Below, piece after piece: positions 8,959-18,603 of a stretch of DNA of 64,000 nt. The DNA comes from Polaromonas sp. (GTDB taxonomy: Bacteria > Pseudomonadota > Gammaproteobacteria > Burkholderiales > Burkholderiaceae_C): positions 33,749 through 97,748 of the forward strand of contig NZ_JABBPC010000003.1 in the NCBI RefSeq assembly GCF_012927485.1. The letters are read 5' to 3'. The notes beneath the pieces were generated by a model, which was given only the letters and a program-made list of their open reading frames with translations, did no database searches and was not told the DNA's origin. Each line of letters begins with the position of its first letter. Positions within the stretch are counted from its first letter, which is position 1. Both the position numbers and the translations under genes were made by a program.

Positions 8959-10583
8959 ACGACATGACCGACTTCAATGACCTGCACCTATTGGCGGGGC
9001 CAGACGCGGTAAAGGAATGCATTGATATCGCTATTAATTCAGTAGCTGCTTGCGCAAGTGATACGGGGGCTACAGGCCAATTAGGCATATGGCCGGAGCC
9101 GAAGGAGATTAAAACCGATCTTCCTCTTGCGCCAGCCTTTGACGCCAAAACATTGCTGCCCCCAACGCTGGCCGACTTTGTGTTGGACGAAGCCGACCGC
9201 ATGCCGTGTTCGCCGGACTACATCGCGGCGGCGCTGATCGTCTGCCTGGGCTCGGTCATTGGTGCGCGCTGCGGCATCAAGCCCAAACGCCGGGACGACT
9301 GGATCGTCACCCCGAATTTGTTTGGCGGCATCGTGGGCGACCCATCTTCCAAGAAGTCACCCGCCCTGGGCACGGTGACGCGCTTTCTGGACCGCCTAGA
9401 GGCCAAAGAAGCTGAAAAGCTGGAGGATGCCAAGAAGATATTCGCCGCCGAAACCGCAGCCTTTGAGGCGCACCAGTCCGCCGTGAAGGCCAGCATGAAG
9501 AAGGCCGCAGTCGGCAAAGGCGATCACCTCAAAATGAACGCCGCCATTGCGGACTTGCAAGACCTGCAAGCCCCGGAAGAACCCAAAGAGCGGCGTTTCA
9601 AATCCAACGACTCGACGGTGGAAAAGCTGGGCGACCTGCTGGTGCACAACCCACAGGGCATGCTGGTCTATCGGGACGAGTTGATCGGCCTGCTGGCCTC
9701 TTGGGAGAAAGAGGGCAAAGAAGGCGACAAGGCTTTTTATCTGGAGGGCTGGAACGGCACCGCCAGCTTCAACATTGACCGCATTGGGCGCGGCAGCTTG
9801 CACATCAAAAACCTGTGCATCTCGGTGTTCGGCGGCATCCAGCCTGAACTGCTGGAACGCTACCTCGCCGGTATCACCACCTCACTGGACAACGATGGCC
9901 GCATCCAGCGGTTTCAGGTGATGGTGTACCCCAACGCAGTGCCCTGGGAATGGCGCGACCGCTATCCGGTCAAGGGCGCACGCGAGGCGGTGCGTGATCT
10001 GTTCGACCGGCTGGCCGTGTTTGACCCCGTGCAGGACGGCGCAGCACCGAATGACGACTTTGTGAAGCTGCCCCACTTCTGCTTTGACGATGCGGCACAG
10101 GACATCTTTGTGGAGTGGTGCACCGAGCTGCATACGGTGCATATCGCCAATGAGCAAAACCCACTAATGCAGCAGCACTTTGGAAAGTTTGAAAAACTGT
10201 TCTGCTCCATCGCGCTGATCCTGCACTTGGCAGAGGGCTCTATTAGCCCGGTAACGGCCAACAGCGCATTGCGCGCAGCCGCCTGGTGCGACTACCTGAG
10301 CGGCCATGCACGGCGCATCTATGGCCTGGTGGAGGCCGCCAAAGTGACCACCGCCCGCATGGTCAGTCGCCGACTGGCCGAGGGCAAGTTAGACGACGGC
10401 TTCACCGTGCGTGACATGATGCGCAAGCAGTGGTCTGGTGTCACCACCACCATGCAGGCAGAAACCGCCTTGGCCATCCTGGAAGGAAACGGCCATGTGC
10501 AGAGTCAGGACGGTATCAACCCCCTGGGTCGCCCGACTGTCCGCTATTACATCAACCCGCAAATCAAGAAGGTGGCGAAATGA
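8955..10583 (+). CDS. DUF3987/YfjI-like protein of the mobile element
   Basis: A 542-aa protein of the YfjI-type DUF3987 family, P-loop proteins found beside Toprim primases in prophages and integrative elements. The P-loop is atypical (GGIVGDPSSKKSPAL, about residues 123-137). A conserved acidic stretch follows (GMLVYRDELIGLLASWEKEG). A replication or helicase-like role is likely but unproven. Residues about 26-43 (IAINSVAACASDTGATGQ) are encoded by a copy of a genome-wide short repeat, an apparent in-frame insertion in the N-terminal linker. It overlaps both neighbours by ATGA. Confidence 0.88.
   Translation: MNDMTDFNDLHLLAGPDAVKECIDIAINSVAACASDTGATGQLGIWPEPKEIKTDLPLAPAFDAKTLLPPTLADFVLDEADRMPCSPDYIAAALIVCLGSVIGARCGIKPKRRDDWIVTPNLFGGIVGDPSSKKSPALGTVTRFLDRLEAKEAEKLEDAKKIFAAETAAFEAHQSAVKASMKKAAVGKGDHLKMNAAIADLQDLQAPEEPKERRFKSNDSTVEKLGDLLVHNPQGMLVYRDELIGLLASWEKEGKEGDKAFYLEGWNGTASFNIDRIGRGSLHIKNLCISVFGGIQPELLERYLAGITTSLDNDGRIQRFQVMVYPNAVPWEWRDRYPVKGAREAVRDLFDRLAVFDPVQDGAAPNDDFVKLPHFCFDDAAQDIFVEWCTELHTVHIANEQNPLMQQHFGKFEKLFCSIALILHLAEGSISPVTANSALRAAAWCDYLSGHARRIYGLVEAAKVTTARMVSRRLAEGKLDDGFTVRDMMRKQWSGVTTTMQAETALAILEGNGHVQSQDGINPLGRPTVRYYINPQIKKVAK
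9030..9084 (+). repeat. Comamonadaceae-type dispersed repeat inside a coding region
   Basis: The stretch GCTATTAATTCAGTAGCTGC...TACAGGCCAATT matches in pattern the reverse complement of the sequence at 12766-12812 (TAGCxGCTTGCGCAxG...GCTAxxGGCCxATT). Shared positions were found by eye. It lies in frame in the DUF3987 gene. Confidence 0.6.
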
Positions 10584-11167
10584 TCACCTGGGCGGAACGG
10601 GCAAAAGCCGCAATTGCACAAACGGGCCTGAGCGGTACTGCCAAAACTGACGAAACCGTGGCTATGAGACTTTTGGCAGTTTCGGCAGTACCTACCGAGG
10701 CCGTTTCTGCAACGCATGAGCGGCTTTCGTCAGTTTTGGCAGTGCCCTCCCCCGCCGTATTGGAAAAACACGATTCATCCATTGCGGTGACCAAAGACCC
10801 CGACCGCTGGTGCTGGCCGCAATCGTCGGCCATGAATGGGGCGGAGATTGACACCTTCACGGCGCGCCTGCACCAGTTCACCGACAAGGGCTTGGCCCGT
10901 AACGACGGTGAATCACTGGCCGACAAGCTGGTGCTGCGGGATCGTGAATCAGACGACCGGCGCGTTTGCCTGGAGTGCCAGCACTTTGCCGGGCATGGGC
11001 CTGGGTCATGGCGCTGTTGCAACTGGCAGACCGCTGGTGTTGCTCTTCGCTCGCGTGATGCGCAACTGCCTGCCGTTCTGGTGGTGCAACTCCAGCGCTG
11101 TGACGGATTCACTGCGCACCCAACATCCACACTGCAAGGAACCGAAGATGAACACGACCGCCACTGA
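10580..11167 (+). CDS. Element-type hypothetical protein with Cys motif
   Basis: The start at 10580 (MITWAERAKAAIAQTG) overlaps the DUF3987 stop by ATGA. The 195-aa protein has degenerate SVLAVP/LAVSAVP repeats in its first third and a conserved C-terminal block (NGAEIDTFTARLHQFTDKGL...ADKLVLRDRESDDRRVCLECQH...WRCCNW) that I have seen in many proteobacterial prophage and element proteins, with Cys pairs that may bind zinc. Function unknown. Confidence 0.75.
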   Translation: MITWAERAKAAIAQTGLSGTAKTDETVAMRLLAVSAVPTEAVSATHERLSSVLAVPSPAVLEKHDSSIAVTKDPDRWCWPQSSAMNGAEIDTFTARLHQFTDKGLARNDGESLADKLVLRDRESDDRRVCLECQHFAGHGPGSWRCCNWQTAGVALRSRDAQLPAVLVVQLQRCDGFTAHPTSTLQGTEDEHDRH

Positions 11168-11945
11168 CAAAACTGACGAAATAGCCGCCCAGAACACCCA
11201 GCCCTACGAAGTGGTGCGCTTCAACGCCCTCAAGCACGGCATCCTCAGCCGTTACACCGTGCTCAGCCACGAAAGCCATGCCGACTATGAAAGCCTGGTT
11301 AATTCGCTAATGGACGAGCACTTGCCAGCGGGTGCGACCGAGCAGCATTTGATTGAAGAGCTGGCCAGCGTGATCTGGCGCAAGCGCCGTGTGCTGCAAG
11401 CCGAGGGTGCCACCATCAATAAGGGATTGAAGGAATCCGCGCGCAGTGCCAAGACCGTCATCCCGGCAGCAGCACCGTTTGAAATGGGGTTGTCGGGCGA
11501 AGGCACCGACATCCGCGACCTGATGGATTTGAAACCCGAAGACGTGACCGAAAGCCAGCGCGCTGCCCGCCATGACCTCGACGCCACCAACAAGGCCAGC
11601 GCCATACTGCGCAAAGGCGGCGACCGCGCTTATGACAAGGCCCTGCGTGCCCTGTTACCCGATTCACGGGACTGGTGGGAGAGCTACGTCGAGGAAGAGG
11701 AATACACCGCCGATGTTGAGGGCTTGACCAGCTTCATCACAGAGCACCTGTCTCCCGTGTGCCACCAACAGGAAAAAGAATCCCGCCACCACGATGCCAT
11801 CGTAAATCAAACCATTGGCGAAGGGCTGCAAGCCTACAAGCTGGAGAAGCTTTCCCGCTACGAAACCCACCTGGACCGCAAGTTTGAGCGCACTTTGGCC
11901 ATGCTGATCAAGCTCAAAGACCTCAGAAGCAGCCGCACAGGGTAA
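11148..11945 (+). CDS. Element-type hypothetical protein, charged, 265 aa
   Basis: ATG 11148 (MNTTATDKTDEIAAQ) lies inside the end of the previous gene (20-nt overlap), so the ORF-track start at 10836 is too early. The protein begins with a conserved FNALKHGILSRYTVLSHE block typical of small element proteins, followed by long charged helices (EHLIEELASVIWRKRRVLQAEGA; YKLEKLSRYETHLDRKFERT) likely to form coiled coil. No catalytic motif is visible. Confidence 0.7.
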   Translation: MNTTATDKTDEIAAQNTQPYEVVRFNALKHGILSRYTVLSHESHADYESLVNSLMDEHLPAGATEQHLIEELASVIWRKRRVLQAEGATINKGLKESARSAKTVIPAAAPFEMGLSGEGTDIRDLMDLKPEDVTESQRAARHDLDATNKASAILRKGGDRAYDKALRALLPDSRDWWESYVEEEEYTADVEGLTSFITEHLSPVCHQQEKESRHHDAIVNQTIGEGLQAYKLEKLSRYETHLDRKFERTLAMLIKLKDLRSSRTG

Positions 11946-12084
11946 AAACATGCGTACCTTTCGGCAACACGCAAAACACCCAGAACCCAGCAGACATGCG
12001 GGTTGCCGCCCGATTTATGGGTTTTCAGGCCACAACGCTCGCTCAACTTGCCAATTGATTTCGGCAAAAAACCGGAGAATAGAA

Positions 12085-12690
12085 ATGGGCGGACGGGGAA
12101 GTGGACGGCAATGCAGCTACGGCGGCAAACCAGAGACCAGCGACTCCATGCCGCTGGACATCCGCAAGATCACCCGCAAGGGCTTGCTGGTGACGGGCAA
12201 TCGCTTTAGCTGGCAATGGCTGGTGAATGACCGTCAGGTGGCAGGCATCAGCGTCCGGGTGGATTTGCAAAGCATGGTGCTGTCCTACTGTATGAAGAGT
12301 ACCGGCGAAGTCGTCGAGCAACAGGTGCAGACGCAAACCTCCCCCTGCCACTTGGGCGGGCAGCGCTACTGGTTTACCTGCCCACGGTGCAGAAAGCGGG
12401 TGGCGGTGCTCTACGCGCCGGGCCGGTACTTCGCCTGCCGCCAGTGTGGCGGGCTGGGCTACGCCACACAGAAAGAAGGCGCAGGCGACCGGGCATCGAC
12501 TAAAGCCGACAAGCTGCGCAAACGCTTGGGCTGGCAGGCAGGCATTTTGAATGGCGGCGGCGGTAAACCCAAAGGCATGCATTTGAAGACCTACCAGCGA
12601 CTCAAAAGCAATCACGATGCGCTGGTGCAAGTCAGCTTGCATGACATTGGCCGCAAGCTGGGTTTCCTGCACAAGTTGCTGGAGGAGTAA
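12085..12690 (+). CDS. Zinc-ribbon element protein
   Basis: A 201-aa protein starting MGGRGSGRQCSYGGKPET, a start seen in many short phage and element proteins. The middle has a clear four-Cys zinc ribbon (FTCPRCRKR...YFACRQCGG). The C-terminus (HLKTYQRLKSNHDALV) is basic. Probably nucleic-acid binding. The ORF track starts at 11950, but ATG 12085 fits the conserved N-terminus. It is the last recognisable gene before the tRNA-Pro junction. Confidence 0.75.
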   Translation: MGGRGSGRQCSYGGKPETSDSMPLDIRKITRKGLLVTGNRFSWQWLVNDRQVAGISVRVDLQSMVLSYCMKSTGEVVEQQVQTQTSPCHLGGQRYWFTCPRCRKRVAVLYAPGRYFACRQCGGLGYATQKEGAGDRASTKADKLRKRLGWQAGILNGGGGKPKGMHLKTYQRLKSNHDALVQVSLHDIGRKLGFLHKLLEE

Positions 12691-12765
12691 ATCTGTTTCG
12701 CAAAATGGTCGCTGTCTGCGGCCATCCCGATGACTGACCAAGCCCCTGCGCAGCACAGCCATATG

Positions 12766-12812
12766 CCAAATAGGCCGTTAGCTCTCGTAGAGCGTGCGCA
12801 AGCGGCTATGAA
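12766..12812 (-). repeat. Comamonadaceae-type dispersed repeat, second copy
   Basis: On the minus strand it reads TAGCCGCTTGCGCACGCTC...GAGCTAACGGCCTATTTGG, matching the copy in the DUF3987 gene at most core positions. Intergenic here. Confidence 0.55.
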
Positions 12813-12917
12813 GCAAATGGATACGGTGTGCGTTTAATACGACTGCGCCATCCCCAGCTTTGCCCGCAGTTGGGACAACGGTTGGGACAATGGATGATTC
12901 TGGAGCCACAAAGAAGA

Positions 12918-12949
12918 AAGGACTTAGCCCCTTTCGAAGCTAAGTCCTT
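12918..12949 (-). terminator. Rho-independent terminator of tRNA-Pro
   Basis: On the minus strand AAGGACTTAGC and GCTAAGTCCTT form a perfect 11-bp stem followed by TTCTTCTTT, 8 nt downstream of the tRNA CCA end. Confidence 0.75.
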
Positions 12950-12957
12950 GATTCATA

Positions 12958-13034
12958 TGGTCGGTGTGAAAGGATTCGAACCTTCGACCCCTTGCACCCC
13001 ATGCAAGTGCGCTACCAGGCTGCGCCACACACCG
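12958..13034 (-). tRNA. tRNA-Pro (anticodon GGG)
   Basis: A 77-nt cloverleaf with encoded CCA. The acceptor arms CGGTGTG and CACACCG pair fully, the anticodon stem is CTTGC/GCAAG with loop ATGGGGT, and the T arm contains GGTTCGAATCC. The anticodon is GGG. The 3' end faces the accessory region, the geometry expected where an integrative element uses the tRNA 3' end as attachment site. Confidence 0.95.
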
Positions 13035-13070
13035 AAAACACCGGAATTATAACTCGGAGGAAAGCGCGTC

Positions 13071-13550
13071 TTAGTATGCGGGGCTAAGCAAGTCGCGAAT
13101 TTCGAATAATTCGCGACGCACTAGTTGAAGCCGCTGGTGCGCGACACTTCCCATAGACAAATCAGGTCTGTCGGACTCACTGTCTTCAGAGTCCACGGAA
13201 TCCTCAAAATCATCGGGCACCAAATCACCAGCCTCAAACACATCCACACCATCAAGTATGACGGCACTGTTGCGCCGCTTATCACGGTCGGTCTGAACAA
13301 TCTCCTGCAATCTGTTGCGGGCACCGCTGATTGTGAAGCCCTGGTCGTACAGCAGATCACGGATGCTGCGAATCATCAACACTTCATGGTGTTGATAATA
13401 GCGGCGATTGCCGCGTCTCTTCATCGGGCGAAGCTGGGTAAACTCTTGCTCCCAATAACGGAGCACGTGAGGCTTAACGCCGCACAAATCGCTGACCTCA
13501 CCAATGGTGAAGTAGCGTTTTGCGGGGATGAGAGGAAGAGGATTCTCCAA
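13071..13550 (-). CDS. MerR-family transcriptional regulator
   Basis: A 159-aa protein with an N-terminal MerR helix-turn-helix and wing (FTIGEVSDLCGVKPHVLRYW...RRGNRRYYQHHEVLMI), then a dimer helix and an acidic tail (DDFEDSVDSEDSESD). No Cys-based metal site is visible. In betaproteobacteria this gene follows ihfA, as here. Its effector is unknown. It ends 36 nt before the tRNA-Pro gene on the same strand. Confidence 0.9.
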   Translation of the reverse strand: MENPLPLIPAKRYFTIGEVSDLCGVKPHVLRYWEQEFTQLRPMKRRGNRRYYQHHEVLMIRSIRDLLYDQGFTISGARNRLQEIVQTDRDKRRNSAVILDGVDVFEAGDLVPDDFEDSVDSEDSESDRPDLSMGSVAHQRLQLVRRELFEIRDLLSPAY

Positions 13551-13715
13551 TTAAATCAATACGCTGATAAGAAAAATCTTAAATTTACCCCAAGTCGAAC
13601 CTTCGTGCAAAGGGTTGCAATGGTTTTTTGGAAAACGTTGCTTCGTCACACAACAGACGTCTGCAGCAGACGGCGTCTCTCATAACCCGATTGCCTATAA
13701 CCAACCCAAAGACGC

Positions 13716-14051
13716 CTACTCAGTGTACACAGCAGAGTTTTCACCTTGTATGTGGTCTTTTAGTTTATGACTGGCATGAAAAGTTACCACCCTGCGCGCC
13801 TCGATCGGGATGGATTCCCCCGTTCGCGGGTTGCGGCCGGGTCGCGGCGCCTTGGTACGAATCTGGAAGTTGCCAAAACCGGAAATTTTTACATCCTTAC
13901 CATCTACCAAACGGTCTGAGATAAGGTCAAAAAACGCGTCAATCATATCTTTCGATTCGCGTTTATTAAGTCCTATCTGCTCAAATAGCAGCTCTGCCAA
14001 ATGTGCTTTGGTAAGCGCCGGGGTTTCCAGGCTTTCAACAGAAAATTCCAC
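13716..14051 (-). CDS. ihfA: Integration host factor subunit alpha
   Basis: A 111-aa IHF/HU-fold DNA-bending protein. I choose the GTG start ([15 protein letters not shown]), which has GGAGGA 8 nt upstream; the ORF-track start runs into pheT. The beta-arm signature [20 protein letters not shown] contains the conserved Pro that intercalates DNA. It pairs with IhfB to bend DNA in recombination and transcription. It lies 40 nt after pheT in the conserved pheST-ihfA order. Confidence 0.95.
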   Translation of the reverse strand: MEFSVESLETPALTKAHLAELLFEQIGLNKRESKDMIDAFFDLISDRLVDGKDVKISGFGNFQIRTKAPRPGRNPRTGESIPIEARRVVTFHASHKLKDHIQGENSAVYTE

Positions 14052-14091
14052 TGGGACGTTCCTCCTGCCGACTATTGTTTTTGTTGAGACC

Positions 14092-16521
14092 TCAGGCACG
14101 TAGCCGCGCTCGCAGTTGACTTTGCAGATTTGCAAGCACCGCCCGGACGGTCGTCTCAATATCTTCGTCGGTCAGTGTAGCGGTGTCGCTCGAAAGAACC
14201 AAACGAACGGCAAGACTTTTTTCTCCCGGTTGCAGGCCCCCTGCGTCTTGCTGCGGACGGTAGACGTCGAACAGTGTTGCGCCCTTTAATAGGCCTTTGG
14301 TTTTGGCGCCGTAAATTGCTGCCTTGAGCGCTGCATGCGTGACGTCCTCGGGCACAATCACAGCAATATCCCGCTCCACGGGCTGTAGCTTGCTAACTAT
14401 ATTGAATACCGGCACATGCCGCTGCAACACGGCATCGAGCTCCAGCTCAAACAGCAGAGGCGCTTGCGCCAAGTCGTAGCTTTGCCGCCATTGCGGATGC
14501 AGTTCACCGACGAATCCAATCTGATTGCCCCCAACCGATACGCTGGCGCAACGGCCAGGATGCATGGCCGGGTGCTCTGCGGGCGCAAAAACAGCCTGCA
14601 ACGGGGCCAGCAAAGCTTCGACGTCGCCTTTGATGTCAAAAAAGTCCACTCCCTTGTCCGGTCGGCTCCATTGCAACGCCTCACGCGGACCGTAGGCGAG
14701 ACCCGCCACGCGCATCGGCTGATTGAACCCCGCCACTGATGTGTCGGTGTTCTGGCTTTGTGCATCGCGCAGGTATACGCGACCCAGTTCAAACACATCC
14801 ACGCGCGGTGCCTTGCGGTCCAGGTTGAACTTGAGCACCTGAAGCAGGGAACCAAGCAGAGAGGAACGCATCACGCTCATTTGGCTCGAAATGGGGTTCA
14901 GAAGCTTGATCGGATTCAGGTTGCCCGCCAACTCGGCTTCCCATCGTTCCTCGACAAAGCTGAAGTTGATGGTTTCCTGATAACCCAACGAGGCCAGCGC
15001 GCGACGCACTGCAAAAGGGCTTCTCTCTGATTCGGAGGGTATTCTCGCTGTGATTGGCGCAAGGGGTGGCGTTTCGGGTAGGCAGTTGTAGCCCACCATA
15101 CGCACCACCTCTTCGATGAGGTCCTCTTCGATTTGCAGATCGAAGCGATAGCTGGGCGGTGTCACCGTTAACGTACCCTCTCCTTCTGCCACCTGTAATC
15201 CCAGACGATTGAGCGCGTCAAGGCACTGCGCCTTCGTGAGCGACATGCCAATCACCTTGGACGCACGCGCTACCCGCAAAGTCACCGGCGTCGCCTTAGG
15301 CAGGTTGACCTTCACATCATCGATAGGGCCACACACCGTCTCTGTCGTTCCACAGATATCGATGATCAGTTGGGTAATGTGTTCGATGTGCTCGACAGTT
15401 TGACCCGGGTCCACACCGCGCTCAAAGCGGTGCCCTGCTTCGGTTGAAAAATTGTAGCGCCGTGAACGGCCGGCAATGGCCTTGGGCCACCAGAATGCCG
15501 CTTCAACATAGACGTTTTTCGTGTCATCCGATACCGCCGTAGCATCGCCACCCATAATGCCCGCTAGCGATTCGACTTCGACCTCATCAGCAATCACGCC
15601 GACCTTCTCATCAACCGTCACGGTGCTGCCATTGAGAAGCTTCAGCGTCTCACCCGGCTTTCCCCATCGAACGTCTAGCCCGCCGTGGATTTTGTCAAGA
15701 TCAAAGATATGCGAAGGACGACCCAGCTCGAACATGACGTAGTTGGAAATATCCACCAGCGCCGTCACGCTGCGCTGTCCGCAACGCGCAAGGCGGTCTA
15801 CCATCCAGGGCGGCGTGGCGGCTTTGGTGTTGACGTTGCGCACAATGCGACCAGAGAAACGGCCGCACAGATCGGGCGCGCTGATCTTGACCGGCAACTT
15901 GTTAGGGTCGCTCACCGTGACAGCAGGAAAAATGGGCGTTTTTAAAGGTGCTCCAGTCAGGGCAGCGACTTCACGGGCGACGCCATAAACGCTGAGGCAA
16001 TGCGCCAGATTAGGGGTGAGCTTAAGGGTAAACAGCGTGTCGTCCAGTTGAAGGTGCTCGCGAATATTCTGGCCCAGCGGCGCATTTGCCGTCAGTTCCA
16101 GCAAACCGCCATGATCCTGCGACAGCTTAAGCTCGCGCGCCGAGCAGAGCATGCCCTGGCTTTCCACGCCACGCAACTTGCCCATCTTGATCAGGAAAGG
16201 TTTTCCATCTTCCCCGGCAGGCAACTCCGCACCCACCAAGGCGCAGGGCACCTTGATCCCCACACGGGCATTGGGCGCACCGCATACGATAGTGAGCAAG
16301 CCACCCGCTTGACCGACATCCACCTGGCACACGCGCAGCCGATCGGCGTTGGGATGTTGCACCGCCTCTTTTATTTCCCCCACAACAACGTTTGTGAAAG
16401 GCGGTGCCACGGATTTGAGTTCATCCACTTCAAGGCCGGCCATGGTGAGGGTCTCGGCGAGCTGCTTGGTAGAGGCCGGAGGATTGCAAAATTCTCGCAA
16501 CCAAGATTCTGGAAATTGCAT
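14092..16521 (-). CDS. pheT: Phenylalanyl-tRNA synthetase beta subunit
   Basis: An 809-aa beta chain, the usual bacterial length. It starts [15 protein letters not shown], carries an N-terminal EMAP/tRNA-binding fold ([21 protein letters not shown]), the B3/B4 editing region, B5 domain ([18 protein letters not shown]), and a C-terminal anticodon-binding fold ([16 protein letters not shown]). With PheS it forms the alpha2-beta2 enzyme charging tRNA-Phe. It follows pheS by 24 nt. Confidence 0.97.
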   Translation of the reverse strand: MQFPESWLREFCNPPASTKQLAETLTMAGLEVDELKSVAPPFTNVVVGEIKEAVQHPNADRLRVCQVDVGQAGGLLTIVCGAPNARVGIKVPCALVGAELPAGEDGKPFLIKMGKLRGVESQGMLCSARELKLSQDHGGLLELTANAPLGQNIREHLQLDDTLFTLKLTPNLAHCLSVYGVAREVAALTGAPLKTPIFPAVTVSDPNKLPVKISAPDLCGRFSGRIVRNVNTKAATPPWMVDRLARCGQRSVTALVDISNYVMFELGRPSHIFDLDKIHGGLDVRWGKPGETLKLLNGSTVTVDEKVGVIADEVEVESLAGIMGGDATAVSDDTKNVYVEAAFWWPKAIAGRSRRYNFSTEAGHRFERGVDPGQTVEHIEHITQLIIDICGTTETVCGPIDDVKVNLPKATPVTLRVARASKVIGMSLTKAQCLDALNRLGLQVAEGEGTLTVTPPSYRFDLQIEEDLIEEVVRMVGYNCLPETPPLAPITARIPSESERSPFAVRRALASLGYQETINFSFVEERWEAELAGNLNPIKLLNPISSQMSVMRSSLLGSLLQVLKFNLDRKAPRVDVFELGRVYLRDAQSQNTDTSVAGFNQPMRVAGLAYGPREALQWSRPDKGVDFFDIKGDVEALLAPLQAVFAPAEHPAMHPGRCASVSVGGNQIGFVGELHPQWRQSYDLAQAPLLFELELDAVLQRHVPVFNIVSKLQPVERDIAVIVPEDVTHAALKAAIYGAKTKGLLKGATLFDVYRPQQDAGGLQPGEKSLAVRLVLSSDTATLTDEDIETTVRAVLANLQSQLRARLRA

Positions 16522-16545
16522 AGCGTGGCCTTGTTCTTTTTCTTG

Positions 16546-17610
16546 TTATGACTGGAATTGGGACAGAAATCGAATATCACCGTCAAAGAACAGGCGCAGG
16601 TCGTTCACGCCGTAGCGCAGCATGGTCATCCGGTCTGGCCCCATGCCAAAGGCGAACCCGATGTATTTTTCGGGATCAAGTCCCATGTTGCGCACCACGT
16701 TGGGATGCACTTGGCCCGAGCCAGCCACTTCGAGCCAGCGTCCCGCCAGCGGCCCGGTAGGGAACTGAATATCAATCTCAGCACTTGGCTCAGTGAACGG
16801 GAAGAAGCTGGGACGAAAGCGCAGCACCAGATCCTCACTTTCAAAAAAGGTACGGCAAAAATCGGTGAACACGAACTTCAAATCCTTGAAGCTCACGTTC
16901 TCGCCAATCCACAAGCCTTCACACTGGTGGAACATCGGAGAATGGGTTGCATCGCTGTCCACGCGGTAGGTGCGACCCGGGGCGATGACGCGAATCTCAG
17001 GCATCCTGCCGCCTGAATCAATGACCGCACGATGCTTCTTGACATGCTGAACCGCATATCGGATCTGCATCGGGCTGGTGTGGGTGCGCAGCAAATTAGG
17101 CGCGGCCGCGCTACCCCCTTCAACATAAAACGTGTCGTGCATGGAACGAGCCGGATGGTCTTCAGGCGTGTTGAGCGCTGTAAAGTTGAACCAGTCGGTT
17201 TCTATCTCGGGTCCCTGCGCCACGTCAAAACCCATGGAACCGAAAATGGCTTCAATTCGCTCCAGCGTGAGTGACACTGGATGCAGCCCCCCCTGCGTGC
17301 GCTGACGCCCCGGAAGAGTGACGTCAAGTGCTTCGGCTTTGAGTTGTTTTTCAAGGTCCGCATGGGCCAACGCTTGGCGGCGCTCATTCAGCGCAGCTTC
17401 GATGGCCTGCTTAGCAAGGTTGATAGCCGCGCCACGGGATTTTTTCTCCGCCACTGAAAGTATTGACATCCCTTTCATCAACTCGGTAACGCGCCCTGAT
17501 TTTCCCAGAAACTGCGCTTTGGCATTTTCCAGATCAGCGGGCGTCGTGGCCTGCGCAAAACTGGCTTTAGCCGAACTCACCAGTTCGTCTAGGGCATCGA
17601 GTTCGTTCAT
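16546..17610 (-). CDS. pheS: Phenylalanyl-tRNA synthetase alpha subunit
   Basis: A 354-aa catalytic chain. An N-terminal coiled coil (residues 1-90) is followed by the class II synthetase core with motif 2 ([21 protein letters not shown]), [19 protein letters not shown] and motif 3 ([20 protein letters not shown]). It activates phenylalanine and is co-transcribed with pheT. A terminator-like hairpin lies in the upstream gap, so expression may start from its own promoter or by read-through. Confidence 0.97.
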   Translation of the reverse strand: MNELDALDELVSSAKASFAQATTPADLENAKAQFLGKSGRVTELMKGMSILSVAEKKSRGAAINLAKQAIEAALNERRQALAHADLEKQLKAEALDVTLPGRQRTQGGLHPVSLTLERIEAIFGSMGFDVAQGPEIETDWFNFTALNTPEDHPARSMHDTFYVEGGSAAAPNLLRTHTSPMQIRYAVQHVKKHRAVIDSGGRMPEIRVIAPGRTYRVDSDATHSPMFHQCEGLWIGENVSFKDLKFVFTDFCRTFFESEDLVLRFRPSFFPFTEPSAEIDIQFPTGPLAGRWLEVAGSGQVHPNVVRNMGLDPEKYIGFAFGMGPDRMTMLRYGVNDLRLFFDGDIRFLSQFQS

Positions 17611-17692
17611 AAATTCTCTCGTACAGGATCCGGAAACAGCGAAGATGTTTTCAACCGCGCGGCCATCATGCCTGTGCCACGGAAAAAAGTCG

Positions 17693-17722
17693 AAAAAAAA
17701 GCCAGAGCTTCTTCAAGCTCCA
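17693..17722 (-). terminator. Terminator or attenuator between rplT and pheS
   Basis: On the minus strand GCTGGAGCTT GAAG AAGCTCTGGC makes a 10-bp stem with two G-U pairs, followed by eight T. It sits between rplT and pheS in the position of the attenuator known for enterobacterial pheST, but I see no Phe-rich leader peptide. Confidence 0.7.
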
Positions 17723-17778
17723 GCCCTTTATTTTCAAGCACAAGATACTATTATTTAAATAGCAACTTGTTCTGAAAA

Positions 17779-18138
17779 TCAGGTTGCCAGCTTGGCTTTC
17801 ACCTGATCAACGATGGCGCCGAAAGCAGCGCTGTCATGAATAGCCATATCGGACAAAACCTTGCGGTCAATCTCGATGCCTGATTTCTTTAAGCCATTGG
17901 CGAATTGGCTATAGGTCAGGCCAAATGAACGGCTTGCAGCATTGATACGGGCAATCCACAAGCGGCGGAAGACACGTTTCTTGGTCCGACGGTCACGGTA
18001 GGCATATTGCCCAGCCTTCATCACCGCTTCTTTGGCAATACGGAAGACGTTACCGCGGCGACCGCGGAAGCCTTTTGCAAGGGCTAAAACTTTTTTGTGG
18101 CGGGCGCGAGCCGTTACACCACGTTTGACGCGAGGCAT
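17779..18138 (-). CDS. rplT: 50S ribosomal protein L20
   Basis: A 119-aa basic protein starting [24 protein letters not shown], the L20 signature, with [13 protein letters not shown] further on. It binds 23S rRNA early in assembly and in several bacteria represses its own operon. It lies 25 nt after rpmI in the infC-rpmI-rplT operon. Confidence 0.98.
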   Translation of the reverse strand: MPRVKRGVTARARHKKVLALAKGFRGRRGNVFRIAKEAVMKAGQYAYRDRRTKKRVFRRLWIARINAASRSFGLTYSQFANGLKKSGIEIDRKVLSDMAIHDSAAFGAIVDQVKAKLAT

Positions 18139-18163
18139 GTATGTACTCCTTGTTCGTCGTTAA

Positions 18164-18367
18164 TTAAATGCCACGGCCTGGCAACATCTGTGCCATGTGA
18201 CCCATATTGGTCTCATGAACGGATACCGAGCCACGCAAGTGGCGTTTATTTTTGGTGGTCTTCTTAGTCAGAATGTGACGTTTGAAGGCTTGACCGCGCT
18301 TAACGGTGCCACCCGGACGAACGCGAAAACGCTTTTTAGCGCCGCTCTTGGTCTTCATTTTGGGCAT
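18164..18367 (-). CDS. rpmI: 50S ribosomal protein L35
   Basis: A 67-aa protein starting [20 protein letters not shown], the L35 signature, of usual length. An AAGGAG site precedes it. It is co-transcribed with rplT; a 236-nt leader separates it from infC. Confidence 0.98.
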   Translation of the reverse strand: MPKMKTKSGAKKRFRVRPGGTVKRGQAFKRHILTKKTTKNKRHLRGSVSVHETNMGHMAQMLPGRGI

Positions 18368-18501
18368 GTAATGCTCCTTTTCATTTGTGCTCGTGAGGCG
18401 CTGCGAAACTTCCGCAGACTTGATAGCCCCGAGCCACTTGTCAGCGGCGAGCTTTGCGGCTCACCACCTTGTCGCAACGAGTTTTATCCCGCTACTTTTG
18501 G

Positions 18502-18525
18502 GAAGTCGGCACATCGACCGACTTC
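18502..18525 (-). promoter_or_regulatory. Hairpin in the infC-rpmI leader
   Basis: GAAGTCGG and CCGACTTC flank an 8-nt loop in the 236-nt gap between infC and rpmI. Position suggests a part of a ribosomal-protein leader (L20-type control); no T-run follows, so it is not a simple terminator. Confidence 0.35.
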
Positions 18526-18603
18526 ACAGGAATGCTGCTAAGCACCCCTTTTTATTACTTGCTAGCGATTAAACCAGCAAGCCTATATTTTAAACTGCCG
18601 CCT

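Larger units (their letters stand above)
12691..12957. other. Non-coding junction between element and tRNA-Pro
   Basis: No convincing gene. It contains the dispersed repeat, a tandem pair of GTTGGGACAA (12869 and 12881) and the tRNA terminator. The ORF at 12828-13052 is the antisense of the tRNA and is not a gene. Confidence 0.5.

Noticed and set aside
12828-13052. Plus-strand ORF ending VGVKGFEPSTPCTPC...
   Set aside because: It is the antisense reading of the tRNA-Pro gene, a familiar false ORF.
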